The notes beneath the pieces were generated by a model. It saw only the letters and a program-made list of their open reading frames with translations, did not search any database and was not told the origin of the DNA. From the NCBI GenBank assembly GCA_018417955.1, contig JACTVC010000039.1:310001-374000 (forward strand): a DNA stretch of 64,000 nucleotides. Reading direction: 5' to 3'. Numbering within the stretch: position 1 is the first letter of the stretch; each line of letters starts with the position of its first letter. Shown piece by piece: positions 20,017 through 29,599 of this stretch. The position numbers were made by a program, and so were the translations under genes. The stretch comes from Laccaria trichodermophora. Taxonomy: Eukaryota > Basidiomycota > Agaricomycetes > Agaricales > Hydnangiaceae.

Positions 20017-23000
20017 TCATTTGTCGACTTGTTCATCTATTATGATCCTTTTCTGTGGTGAAGCGTTGTACATCGGTGTCGAGATTGGAACTTGACCATC
20101 AACAGTTCTGATGTGTACTTTTGCAGGCAGGTTCCCTAGTCTCCCGTCAAATCCGAAGGCCTTTACTCGACGTCTCAGCATGGCCCATGCTGCCTCTTTC
20201 AGATGTTCGGGCAAGCTACCTACGTCTATTAGTTCTTCCAGTTGATCTGAAGAGTAAATCGTGGGATCCGGCATCGCCGCGGTCTTCGGTCCATAATCCT
20301 CAGGCTCATTTCCCGCCGTATCTAACGAATCGTCGCTCTGCTGCGTCTGTAGGGAAATGACGGTGCGTATGACGTCTGCCGCTGCTTGTAACTTCTCTAC
20401 TTCTTCCGGTGACTTAGGCGTATCGAAGAATTCAGCTGGGTCTGCTAGGGTACCTATGATTTCACCCTTTCGAATGTATCTCGGATGATCAGTAGGGTTG
20501 GCAATTGGAACCCAAGGGTTGGACGCTGATATCAGGACGTTGGGTACAGCGAAGAAAGAGTCGTTCGCGTTAGCCAGTAAGTTCTTTTGTACAAGCCAAT
20601 CCTTTTCCTCGCCCAACTGACCTTCTATCCTGATAGGTTTACACTCGTGCGGCTTCAGCTTATAGTCCTCAGCGGCTCTTACAGTTTTCTCTTCCACTCC
20701 GAATTTCACTTTCTGCCGATGCCGCTTCCCTTTGTTGCGCCTATGAAATTGCCTCCGAACAAACTGACTGACCATATGTGCGCTTTGGCGGAGTCTTCCG
20801 AAATCTTTGGTTCTCTCCACCGGCTTGGCTCGAATTCGGTGGTCGTGTTGTCCGAATCCTATGTGAGTGCCGAGTTCCACATTCCGCGTTACTGAAACCT
20901 CATAAGATTGCTGGTAGTCTTCTCCCAACAATATCGGAACAGTCATATTGGGAACAACATACGCCTCCGCTTCTGTTTCCAGGACGTCGCCCGTCTCCGT
21001 TACCATGAAGATAGGAATGCGTACGAAACCCTTTAAATTCGAGTCCTTATCCGTCAACTGCCACAACTGCATCCTCATTCCTTGTTTTATGGAAGGCTTA
21101 GCGGTCAGTGACTCGTAGAATTCGTTTGAAATGAGGGTAACATCCACGCACGAATCTAGTCTAAGATCGATCTCCACGTTCTTCAAACTACCCACAAAGC
21201 CTCTCGTTGATAAAACCGAAACGCCTACGGCAGACATCCCTTCTGGTCGGGACCTTCGCTTTGGTAAACGATAATGGCATTCTTTAGTAGGAGGGGGCAA
21301 GGGTGTGGACAACGACGGCGGGTCTTTGACTTCATTCGGTCTAGTTGGGGGAAGTGAAGGGTTTTTGACTTCTTTTGGCCTGGTCGATTGAGGTGTAGGA
21401 TGGTCTTGAGGAGAATCCTCTGTATTGAAAGCTGTCGGGTGAGAATCGTCATTCGAAGAGGAGTCCGTCTTGTGATTAAACATCGCTTCCTTGTATTGAT
21501 CTTTGTCCTCCTCATCTCCTTCTTGATATAACAGATGCTTCTCTGACTTCTTCAAAGTGTTAAAATAATCCCAGAACTCGTCATCCACTTCCTCCATGAA
21601 CACGCTTTGTCGCTTCCAGGGAGCTTCGGAAACATCGGACTTACGCTCTTTCTCGTGAGGTTTATTCTCACTCGTTGGAACTGCCTCGTCAAAACCCGAC
21701 TGTTCAGCATTCTCGCTTTGAATATTCTCAGCTGTTAGACGTTCCGTAACTAACACCGAATAGACGCTGCAGTAGTAACTTTCTAAATCTTCGTCTTCCT
21801 CCACTTCGATTCGATAAGCTGACTTTTCTTGTTTGGCTTCGTAGATAGCCCAATCTGGGCATTCCTTATCCCAGTGATTGGCGCTGCCGCAAACTTTGCA
21901 AGGAGATGGAGGAAGTCGTCCCATTTTCGTGGTGACATGGTCGTTTTTGCTATACAGATAGCCTCCCTTCGGCGGAGGTCTCTGACGCTTCTTAAAAACT
22001 TGGTAAACTTCTCTTATGACTTCCGGATCAGAACTGATTTCGCGAGTGCATTCTTCCCTGCTCAACTGGCCTAAGAAGGCTTCGCGTATGACTCCGTCGT
22101 CTTCCTTACTAGTCACCAACTTTGCTGAGCGATGTTCGTTCGGACGGTTCCTATCCATGTTAATACCCAATCGCCGCAAGGTATACAACAGGTTGTCCGA
22201 AGTCACTACGTTGGAAGATTCGTATTTGGCAGCGTGCACCAAGGCGAGTTCATGATCTGTTGCTCTGGAGTATAGAAGTGACGTAGAGCGCACCGTTTCC
22301 AAATTCAGGATGGGTCCCCATGAAATCGGCGCTTTCTGCATAACTAAGTAGACTTCCGTTGGCCCTCCGTCATCAGAAGCTACTAACATTCGTGTGTGCA
22401 TTATGCGGCGAACGATAAAAGCGGGAGGGGATTCCCTTTCGTGGCCTTCTTGACGGAAAGCTTGATTCTCATAATTCCGATTCATGCTGATCTGCCATGA
22501 TTGACCCAAGTAATTATCTTTGATACCCTTCAAATAATGTAAAAAATGTGTTCTCATTTTCGCTTGCTCTGAAAACGGTAAAGTCGTGAACCACATCCAT
22601 ATTTTGGAATTCTCCTTCAAGCTTTTCCATAGCCAGAACCCCAAGGCTACCAGAATATCTCCTTCGAGCACAGCTAATTGCTGTATTTTCCAGAAATACT
22701 CTATGGCAGTGTCCTTGTTACCATCCCATATAGGGAGCTGGTCTTGTTTTAGTTCATTCCTTATCGTCGCTACGAAGTTGCCGTAGGGAATGTTCCCCTG
22801 AGGCACATTGGATTGTTGATATCCTCCTCCATTCGGGTCATTCCCTCCTCCGCCTCCTCCCGGATTCCCTCCTCCACCTCCTCCATTAGGATTGGAAGGT
22901 CTATTAGGGTATGAAGAGTCTCTATTCCGGGAGTTGTAGTTACGTCGAGGGTTATCGTCACTATCGCCATCTCCATCGTCGTCGTCATCTGGATCTCCAT

Positions 23001-24924
23001 TACCTGAGTTTCGCTGACCGCCTCTTCTCACGGGAGATCGTCGATCCATCGACACGTCCCCTTCAGAGCGATTATCGCGAGCACGATGGGCTTGATGAGT
23101 ATTAGTGGTTGGACCCGACATTTGATGACTTGTTCCGGCTATTGGTTGGTAGGATCTGTTTTCACTTTGTCCTGTAACTCGCGTATTCATATGCGGCGGA
23201 ACGTCTCTCCCTTCGAAAGGATTCGAAGCTCTTGACTGGAGAGGCTTTTGGTAACCGTTGTTCGTTCGAGCATCCGGCATGGTCTCGAAAGCTGGAGTCT
23301 GTGGTAACCCTAGACCCAGTAGGACGCTCTTCTGAGTTAACGTTTCAGAAGAGGGTAAAGGTATACCAGGTCTTACGAAAAATTGCGAACTTGATTTGAA
23401 AGGAGTCCCGAATCCTACGTTCAAAATTCGAGGGGATGTAGGAGGACTCGCGAATTCGTCCGTAATTCGCCTTTTCCCTTTATCTCTCCTATGTGTTACT
23501 ACTCCATGCTCGACCGATGGGTTTTCTTGTTCTAGTATAGTAGGCAAGGTACTCACAGTAGCCTCTTGATAACTATACGGTAATGGGATTATGGAACTCC
23601 AAGCGGATCCATCCCTTAGTTTGCGAGGCGAACGAATCTGATCTTGATGGTGAGGGACATTTTCGAATATATATCTCATACGAAAATCCTTATCTTCTTC
23701 TCCTTCGATAGCCTCGTAAATGCCGACGTCTGTCGATATCGGGGACGTTGGCAGTTCAGATTCTTCTCCTTCAATAGGTACTTTGTACTGAATCTCGTAC
23801 TTCAACAAATTTTCCTGTGCTAGCTCCAATCGCCTACGCAGCACCACCCAAGCAGCGTGAATCTGGCCGGGGTCTGAAGATTCCCGCAGAATACTCATAA
23901 ACGTCTCTCTCGGGTCTACCTTGAAGAAGGATGTCCTCTCTGGGATCAAGGTTGAAGTACGTTCCAGGAATATCTGTAACTCGGCTACTACACGCGTTAA
24001 TTCCTCTAAAAGATTCGGAGTCAGAGAGTAAGTCGACTGTACTCCTCTTTTCTCTATTATCTCGCTAACCAACAGAGTCTGCTTAGACGCTAATGTGGTA
24101 GCACGTAACCAAGTCGAAGTATCTTCGTCATTGGTATCTTCCCTGTATTGCCGAACCAACCGCGCCATGGGGGAATTCTCGTATCCCCTCTCTGATCCAG
24201 GTCTGAAGGTTCGGGATGATGAAACCTCCGTAATCGAACTCATTGGACTGATAGGAGATGACTGCTCTTCAGCCGCTTCTTGTTCAATTATAGGTGAGTG
24301 AGACGTGATCGCCTGCGAAGAAATGTCGACGTGTTGTGATATGGAGGGAGAAGGAAGGATTTCTCCTGCGATATTGACGTTCGTTGTTGGCGACACGGGG
24401 GCCGATGTTTTGAACTCGAATGCGCGATAGGAGGAAGACGAGGGTTGGTGCTTTGAAGTTGGTAAACGCGGTTGAAAAGTTGACGTCCCTGGAGAAGTGG
24501 TGGCAATAGATCGTGGAGGAAGAAATTGGTGGTGTCTGAAAGTGACCGTTCTTCCTCGCCCTTCAGATCTCCCTCTTTGAGATGAACCTGGCTCGTTGAA
24601 GCTTTTATTGAAGAAAGGTGTGCTAGTCGGTCGTGTACCCGGTAGACTAGGGAGGTTTTGAGGAGTTTTCGAGGGTGAAGAATTTTTAGAAGTGGGACGT
24701 GATGGAATTCGATTAGTTTTAGATGGTGACGAGGATCGGGAACGATCCGTAGTGAAAGGTTGACTCAGCGAAGAAGGAGGAGCCCCTCTCGAAGATTTTT
24801 TCGAGCTGGATCGTTCGGATTTGGATCCGATGCTTCCTCTAACTTCAGTAGTCTCTCCCACTCCTGTTGTGACGCCGGCCAGGTTGTTGCTAATTCCCAC
24901 AGTGTCCACCTTTGCGGGAATCAA
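20017..24924 (-). CDS. Retrotransposon gag and aspartic protease
   Basis: A 1,635-codon open frame. The first 230 codons are Ser/Pro/Arg-rich and contain no AUG; the frame opens within the last bases of the 5' LTR, so the true start is uncertain. A capsid-like region lies around residues 720-950, preceded by a Gly/Asn/Asp-rich stretch. The CCHC knuckle CKVCGSANHWDKEC is near residue 1010. The protease-like domain near residue 1255 has RLDSCVDVTLIS and later ILLGEDYQ. The usual active-site triad is D-S/T-G; here it reads D-S-C. The C-terminal part leads without a break into pol, up to the UGA after IIIDEQVDK. Confidence 0.9.
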   Translation of the reverse strand: MIPAKVDTVGISNNLAGVTTGVGETTEVRGSIGSKSERSSSKKSSRGAPPSSLSQPFTTDRSRSSSPSKTNRIPSRPTSKNSSPSKTPQNLPSLPGTRPTSTPFFNKSFNEPGSSQRGRSEGRGRTVTFRHHQFLPPRSIATTSPGTSTFQPRLPTSKHQPSSSSYRAFEFKTSAPVSPTTNVNIAGEILPSPSISQHVDISSQAITSHSPIIEQEAAEEQSSPISPMSSITEVSSSRTFRPGSERGYENSPMARLVRQYREDTNDEDTSTWLRATTLASKQTLLVSEIIEKRGVQSTYSLTPNLLEELTRVVAELQIFLERTSTLIPERTSFFKVDPRETFMSILRESSDPGQIHAAWVVLRRRLELAQENLLKYEIQYKVPIEGEESELPTSPISTDVGIYEAIEGEEDKDFRMRYIFENVPHHQDQIRSPRKLRDGSAWSSIIPLPYSYQEATVSTLPTILEQENPSVEHGVVTHRRDKGKRRITDEFASPPTSPRILNVGFGTPFKSSSQFFVRPGIPLPSSETLTQKSVLLGLGLPQTPAFETMPDARTNNGYQKPLQSRASNPFEGRDVPPHMNTRVTGQSENRSYQPIAGTSHQMSGPTTNTHQAHRARDNRSEGDVSMDRRSPVRRGGQRNSGNGDPDDDDDGDGDSDDNPRRNYNSRNRDSSYPNRPSNPNGGGGGGNPGGGGGGNDPNGGGYQQSNVPQGNIPYGNFVATIRNELKQDQLPIWDGNKDTAIEYFWKIQQLAVLEGDILVALGFWLWKSLKENSKIWMWFTTLPFSEQAKMRTHFLHYLKGIKDNYLGQSWQISMNRNYENQAFRQEGHERESPPAFIVRRIMHTRMLVASDDGGPTEVYLVMQKAPISWGPILNLETVRSTSLLYSRATDHELALVHAAKYESSNVVTSDNLLYTLRRLGINMDRNRPNEHRSAKLVTSKEDDGVIREAFLGQLSREECTREISSDPEVIREVYQVFKKRQRPPPKGGYLYSKNDHVTTKMGRLPPSPCKVCGSANHWDKECPDWAIYEAKQEKSAYRIEVEEDEDLESYYCSVYSVLVTERLTAENIQSENAEQSGFDEAVPTSENKPHEKERKSDVSEAPWKRQSVFMEEVDDEFWDYFNTLKKSEKHLLYQEGDEEDKDQYKEAMFNHKTDSSSNDDSHPTAFNTEDSPQDHPTPQSTRPKEVKNPSLPPTRPNEVKDPPSLSTPLPPPTKECHYRLPKRRSRPEGMSAVGVSVLSTRGFVGSLKNVEIDLRLDSCVDVTLISNEFYESLTAKPSIKQGMRMQLWQLTDKDSNLKGFVRIPIFMVTETGDVLETEAEAYVVPNMTVPILLGEDYQQSYEVSVTRNVELGTHIGFGQHDHRIRAKPVERTKDFGRLRQSAHMVSQFVRRQFHRRNKGKRHRQKVKFGVEEKTVRAAEDYKLKPHECKPIRIEGQLGEEKDWLVQKNLLANANDSFFAVPNVLISASNPWVPIANPTDHPRYIRKGEIIGTLADPAEFFDTPKSPEEVEKLQAAADVIRTVISLQTQQSDDSLDTAGNEPEDYGPKTAAMPDPTIYSSDQLEELIDVGSLPEHLKEAAWAMLRRRVKAFGFDGRLGNLPAKVHIRTVDGQVPISTPMYNASPQKRIIIDEQVDK
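24890..24912 (-). other. Candidate primer-binding region
   Basis: Directly downstream of the 5' LTR the minus strand reads AAGGTGGACACTGTGGGAA. A TGG occurs four bases after the LTR, but I cannot match it to a particular tRNA 3' end, and self-priming as in Tf1-like elements is also possible. Confidence 0.35.
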
Positions 24925-25442
24925 TTACGGGGTAGCTGGGTAATTCGGGTGTCTCGTAGTTAACAACGAATACGTCTGGCGAGCTGTAAGGAGTAATTGA
25001 TATGCGAAATGGTGTGATGACCTTGCTGAGGGTCTAAATCTGCGAAGTCTAGGGATCACGCTAAGCGAGTCGTTACTTATGCCCTGGAAAGCCACGAGCG
25101 TAACGTTACTCTCTTCTCTCGGAATGCCGCAGAGAAGTATAACGGATTCCTACACGGAAGTAGGGAGACGAGAATACGATAAGCGCAAATGACGGAGAGA
25201 CACGAGCTCTCCTAGAGTAGTTACAATCAACGACTGACCTAGTTACTTTATTCCTTCCGTGAGCTTGAAGCAGAGTCGTGAAGACGATGCTCTGACTTGA
25301 AGCGAGGACGAAGGGGAAGAATGTAGAAAAAGATGATTGTGACAAGCGTGACTAGACAAAAGTAACTATGTGTGACTACTGTAACGAGCTAATGAAGGAG
25401 TCCCGTTGAATGGGAAATATCTTGGTGTACTGACCCCTCACA
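24913..25442 (-). repeat. 5' LTR of the retrotransposon
   Basis: 530 bp, apparently identical to the copy at 13522-14051. As the upstream LTR for this orientation it should hold the promoter. I did not find a TATA box I could defend. Confidence 0.95.
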
Positions 25443-25675
25443 GATGGCCCAGGGACTGCAGTTCCTCGGGGCATAAAAAATTGGCGTGCTTTGGCCTGGG
25501 TTTTCGCGAGAGCTTCTTTTGCCACCTTCTTTTCCTTATTCACCTTGCATGCTTTACTGGGTTTGTGTCTTTTGAAGTAGTTTGCGAGTCCTACTGAACC
25601 CAATTGAACGACTGTCTCGCAGTGAGGACATATCACCGTTCCATCTTGTCTGATGTCGGCTTCAGTCTAGGTAAT
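25443..25675 (-). pseudogene. Zinc-finger-like frame of the hAT-type element, cut by the retrotransposon
   Basis: From a possible acceptor (TAG) near 25676 the minus strand reads through ICPHCETVVQLGS and YFKRHKPSKAC. This is a Cys2-His-Cys/His arrangement like the BED or C2H2-like fingers at the N-terminus of transposases and related basidiomycete proteins. A Lys/Ala-rich helix follows. The frame runs straight into the LTR at 25442 and is therefore truncated. It has no ATG of its own. Confidence 0.5.
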
Positions 25676-25907
25676 GTTTTATCAGTTGTGGCGCGCAACC
25701 TTATATCTCTATATAACGTACTGGTTCTTTGATCTCTGGAGGCTTCTCCATCGAAAAGCTTGACGTTTTGGACTGTCTCAGGCTGTTTCCAGGCCGTTCG
25801 GACCGAAAAATTTAGGACGTCATTTTTTTTTTTAACGGCCTGTCGGCCGGACTAACTAACCATCCCTATATGGCATTTTCAAATCCCGGACCCCCCTTGG
25901 TTAGCGA

Positions 25908-26500
25908 TTGTCTTTGTCGTTTGTCTTGTCTCCGTGGGAAAAGCCGATGTCGTTTTATAACTAGAGTTTGACATTGTTCCAATGTCAACAAAAACCTTGC
26001 TTGTATTACATGCAAAATAAAAATAAAAAATAAAAAATCACAAGCCCGCTACGACGATTACATAAAAGTGAAATGAATTTTTTGGAGTAAGTTTGTGATC
26101 TCTTATTGGCTGCTCGTCGCCGAACCGCTTGCGCGGTTCGCTCCTCGCAGCCATTAGAAGTGGTTGAAAATCTGGCACGACGACAAATGCAAAAGGGCTA
26201 TAGTACAAAAAGGCGTAACGTATCCCACTGTGGAGCCCTTGAGCGCTGCAGGCTTAAACCCATCATCTAATTAGCAGGCATAAGTATAGCAATATTTTTT
26301 GGTCAGTACTAGTAAGTAGTATTGTTCAAGTTGCAGAGTTTGAGCAGATTTGTTGAAAACAGCATATCGAGTAAGTACCTCAAAAATATCTGAGTCGCAG
26401 CCTGGTCGCAGCAACTGGGGATGGCGAATTTGCTTCGTTAGGTTTGGCAGCAGTCTAGAGCGGTCTCTAACGTTTCGGCGTCAATAAAAGGGAGATATGA
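25908..26500. other. Intergenic with one large hairpin
   Basis: No gene. At 26107-26153 an imperfect long palindrome has the outer arms TGGCTGC/GCAGCCA and the inner perfect arms CGAACCGC (26121-26128) and GCGGTTCG (26133-26140). The rest is A/T-rich with simple repeats such as AAAATAAAAAATAAAAAATC near 26020. Confidence 0.6.
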
Positions 26501-27177
26501 CAGGACCCCCGAAATTCCTGCTAAATGATAGATACTAAAATGGCCGATTTTCAGATTCTTGTCCGTACCAATTTTGGCGAACTCTGTCCGGATTTTATCT
26601 AGCCTAGTCATAATATAAAATTTCTGTCCGGACTACGTATCTAGCCGTATTTAGGGCCCAAGTTTGTCCGGAATCTAGTATCTGGCCTCCAGAGGACTGG
26701 AATTATAAGGAAAAGTGGAAATCTTGCTAAATTATTAAACTACGGACTGTCCTCGGCCTTTTGGCACTTCAATCCAATCTGATTCTTTGAAAACACCTTC
26801 AGCGTCGAGGGCTATAACGCTGGAATGCATGGTTTTACTGCACATTTCACGCCACATTATTTTCAATATATCATTCGGTACCTGATCGCATGTTGAATAA
26901 AATAAAATAAAAAGTTGACGACAGGGTTCGAACGGCAGACTACATAGACTCAACCAAAGTTGTTGCAGCTACGATTATCCACTGCACTAAGCGACCATAC
27001 ATGTCCGATTATGTATCTAGCCTGTCAACCTCCTTGGGAAGCTGTCCGGATTTTGTATCTAGCATTTTGCTCATTTCATTGAAAACCTGTCCGGTTTGTC
27101 TCTAGCCTAGCACCCCCATTTCCAAATTTCTTGTCCGGATCCGTATCTATCATTTAGCAGGAATTTCGGGGGTCCTG
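26501..27177. mobile_element. TIR element with perfect 35-bp ends and repeated TGTCCGG motifs
   Basis: CAGGACCCCCGAAATTCCTG opens the left end. The inverted match to the right end is perfect for about 35 bases. ATATGA flanks both sides (26495-26500 and 27178-27183), a 6-bp target duplication. At least seven copies of a motif of the form TGTCCGG-N(5-9)-TATCTAGCC lie in the same orientation near both ends. There is no transposase. A tRNA-like segment (26920-26996, minus) lies inside. The superfamily is uncertain. Confidence 0.8.
26905..26996 (-). repeat. tRNA-derived SINE-like segment inside the TIR element
   Basis: The minus strand has a box A-like GCTTAGTGCAGTGGATAATC and, about 45 bases on, a box B-like CGTTCGAACCC. 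A tail of TTTTA repeats follows. Stems do not form a proper cloverleaf. It differs from the segment at 10186-10264. Confidence 0.5.
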
Positions 27178-27351
27178 ATATGACCTTGGGGGCCAGCAGG
27201 ACGGATTACATAATTATGACCGCGGTAATAGACCTTGACAAGCAAGGTAATATGATACGCTTGTGGTGCCTTTTCGCGACTGTCACGGTTTTGTAAGTTG
27301 CCCCCGTGGCGTGACACGGTCGCCTCCCTTCCAACCTCAATATCATTGCCG

Positions 27352-28671
27352 ATGGCACCACCCAACCCAGGCCCGCTAATTGTACAGTTGCCTTTTCCCC
27401 AGGAACAGCCTCTTCCTGGAAATTCTTATGATCAAAACGACTCGCGGATCTACGAAGCCTATGAACAATGTTTACTCAGGGAGGCAGAAGCCAACATTGA
27501 GAACGACTCAATGGATCTTATGTATGCCCGTTGCTTGGGATATCTGATTTCAGAAGCTCCCGAAGACAACTCCAGAAACACCATCGCCAATGAAATCTTT
27601 GGATGTGAAGCTGATTCTGCCCGAATGGATGCATTGGCCAAGTTATATATTGACCATGTCGTCCGACTGTGTGAGTTTTCTCTATTGATGTAGTTAATGC
27701 ATCTGTGGTAACGCTTTCTCCAGTTAGGCAGATAAAAGGGCATACCCCCGCGCCCTCTGATCATCCTAGTCGGCCATCCTTTGAGGATCATAGGGCCTTT
27801 TTTAATGCCGCAGTCGAATCCGCACCACGGGACCATAGAACAGCCAAACATTCCGTGTGTTTCACTACTGTTTTCCCTGTGTATTTCTGAATAACTTTTC
27901 TAAAGGCCCTGATACGCGATAATTACTGCTGCCTCATTACAGGCGTAGCCGACATAAAGCAGTACGGTGAGATGACCATGGCTGAAAGACAAGCATTCGG
28001 TTTGGTTGGTAGGGACCTTCGAAATACCAACTTTTGCCACATCCTTCCACCATCAACGAACTGGAATCTGAGCCCAGCGGAACATGGCCATGCTAAGGTT
28101 TGTTGTGCTCATGTTTTCCAACTTGATTTTTCATAAAAATCTCAGACTCTATACTCTGAAAGTGTTTCAACTCTCATTGGCCACTACGGAAACATTGATG
28201 GCCTGGCTGAACTTGATGGGCCCCAGGGCTATAGGTTATCAAACGGATTGACCTTGTCGGTGGACTCTCACGCGTTATTTGATGATCTTGCGTTATGGTT
28301 CGAGGAAATACTGGTGAGGGCAAATATAAACACGATGCTCAACATATACTGATCATAACGATGTACCCTTCCTTCACCTGACTCAGGGCCAGCCCAACAC
28401 TTATACTGTCAAAACCTTGTTTCCCACGTCTCTCAATCGCGTTGTTACTTTTGGAACCACCACCGATTTGGAGCTTCCTGACCCCAGATATCTTCGGCTG
28501 CACGCAACTATCTGCCGAGTGGCTCATATGTCAGGCGCTGCCCGGTATGTGGATTTGCTTTTAGAAGAGATTGAGACGACGAAAGTTTTGGCTAATGATG
28601 GCTCGTCTGGGGATCTTTTGCGAGACCAACTGCAAAATTTACAGCTTCGTCAAGTGCAACCTGGAGCATGA
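27352..28671 (+). CDS. HNH-endonuclease-domain protein (HNH_2-like)
   Basis: Five exons (27352-27670, 27724-27858, 27943-28097, 28146-28313, 28387-28671) give 353 aa in frame; the exon 2 donor (GTTTCA) is the least certain. The central part has the fungal HNH_2 pattern: CHILPPS, then GYRLSNGLTLSVDSHALFDD, i.e. a His of the HI-P-S strand, an Asn-Gly-Leu-x-Leu turn and a downstream His before LFD. Such domains are beta-beta-alpha metal nuclease folds, but many fungal copies have no known role. The N-terminal third is helical and charged, without a recognised domain. The gene stands just right of the TIR element, whose end is about 175 bases from the ATG, so that element may lie in its promoter. 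A C-terminal region of about 95 residues is unassigned. Confidence 0.72.
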
Positions 28672-28792
28672 CAGTTTGTGCTAGAATCTCGTTTCAACGT
28701 TTCATTCCCCACTGCCTCTCTCCACGCCAGTATGTGTACTTAATTTGTAATAAAAGTCGCAATGCACCCGATTACCTGACGATGTTCAGCTG

Positions 28793-29480
28793 TTGAAACC
28801 GCTTGGACGAAGAGCAAGGCTGTTTATACCCAAACCTACGCCATCAAACCCGAAGATCAGTCCGAAGTCATCGTCCGGTTTTGGGAACCTCATCTGGACT
28901 TGTCACTCTATTGAGTTAGCATGCCGTACATCCCTTCTTTTTGGCCAGAATACGCGCTTGTTCCCTGAGGTTGTTTGCAGAAAAATTGGGAGCCCTTGTT
29001 CCAACTATCGAGAAAAAGAAGAGCATGGATATCTTTAAGGTTTTCCTGCCATTCATGATTTACATCAATGGGACTATGTGGTATTCAGCTCTAGGAGCCT
29101 GACCAGGTGCATGGGAGGTCGACGCCGCGATCGTTGGTCAACTTGAAGAGGCGTTATCTCGTTGTATCGTTGGCCCAAACTCCTCGGAGGTCGTTGAGTC
29201 CTACAATATCCTGCGCTCTCAAAACGTGTCGCGCGAAAATACTCCATCAGACAGACTTGAACTGCTTCAAGAACTTATCTCGATTGCTCCCAACCCCAAG
29301 AATTTCCCTCTTTCCCTTTCCCATGTGGACCTCAATGAGGACGAACGTAAGCAGACTGTCATTGTGTATTGCAACACTGCCTGAACTTGAACTTTAGATC
29401 CTCATCCACCTCGACTCATCGGACTTTTGGACTGGGGTCACTCATGATGCCTTCGTTACGCTCAGATCCGCTACAAGTCT
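28793..29480 (+). pseudogene. Unrecognised gene remnant
   Basis: After an acceptor near 28791 one frame reads as a plausible protein (VYTQTYAIKPEDQSEVIVRF) up to an in-frame stop at about 28912. Coding-looking pieces reappear in other frames near 28985-29095 and 29105-29350 (EEALSRCIVGPNSSEVVES, then LSHVDLNEDE). The stops and frame changes are not explained by consensus introns. I do not recognise the family. It is probably a decayed gene; a multi-exon gene that I failed to parse is the alternative. Confidence 0.35.
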
Positions 29481-29599
29481 GTCATCAACCGAAACCATCG
29501 ATTGTTCTGAAAAACACAGGTCTATCGTAGTTGCCACTTCATTCTGGAATGGCTTTCAAAATCAGCGGCAAAACTCCTCGTAAAGATCATGTGGATGTG

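Larger units (their letters stand above)
13522..25442 (-). mobile_element. Ty3/gypsy chromovirus LTR retrotransposon, 11.9 kb
   Basis: Full-length element on the minus strand with 530-bp LTRs that appear identical, TG...CA ends, gag with a CCHC knuckle, aspartic protease, reverse transcriptase, RNase H, integrase and a C-terminal chromodomain, followed by an additional large ORF before the 3' LTR. The PR-RT-RH-IN order and the chromodomain place it among Ty3/gypsy chromoviruses. Gag-pol is one reading frame interrupted by two UGA codons. No 5-bp target duplication is seen (CCACC on the left, GATGG on the right). It inserted into the hAT-type element. Confidence 0.93.
13426..25907. mobile_element. 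hAT-type element with 8-bp target duplication, split by the retrotransposon
   Basis: GTTAGCGA at 13426-13433 is repeated at 25900-25907. Immediately inside, CAAGGGGGGTCC starts at 13434 and its reverse complement ends at 25899. An 8-bp duplication with CA(A)GGGG-type ends is characteristic of the hAT superfamily. The two ends also share an ATATAGGG block and a GGACTAACTA subterminal motif. Removing the retrotransposon (13522-25442) leaves about 545 bp, so the element is non-autonomous or deleted. Its right part holds a zinc-finger-like reading frame. Confidence 0.8.
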
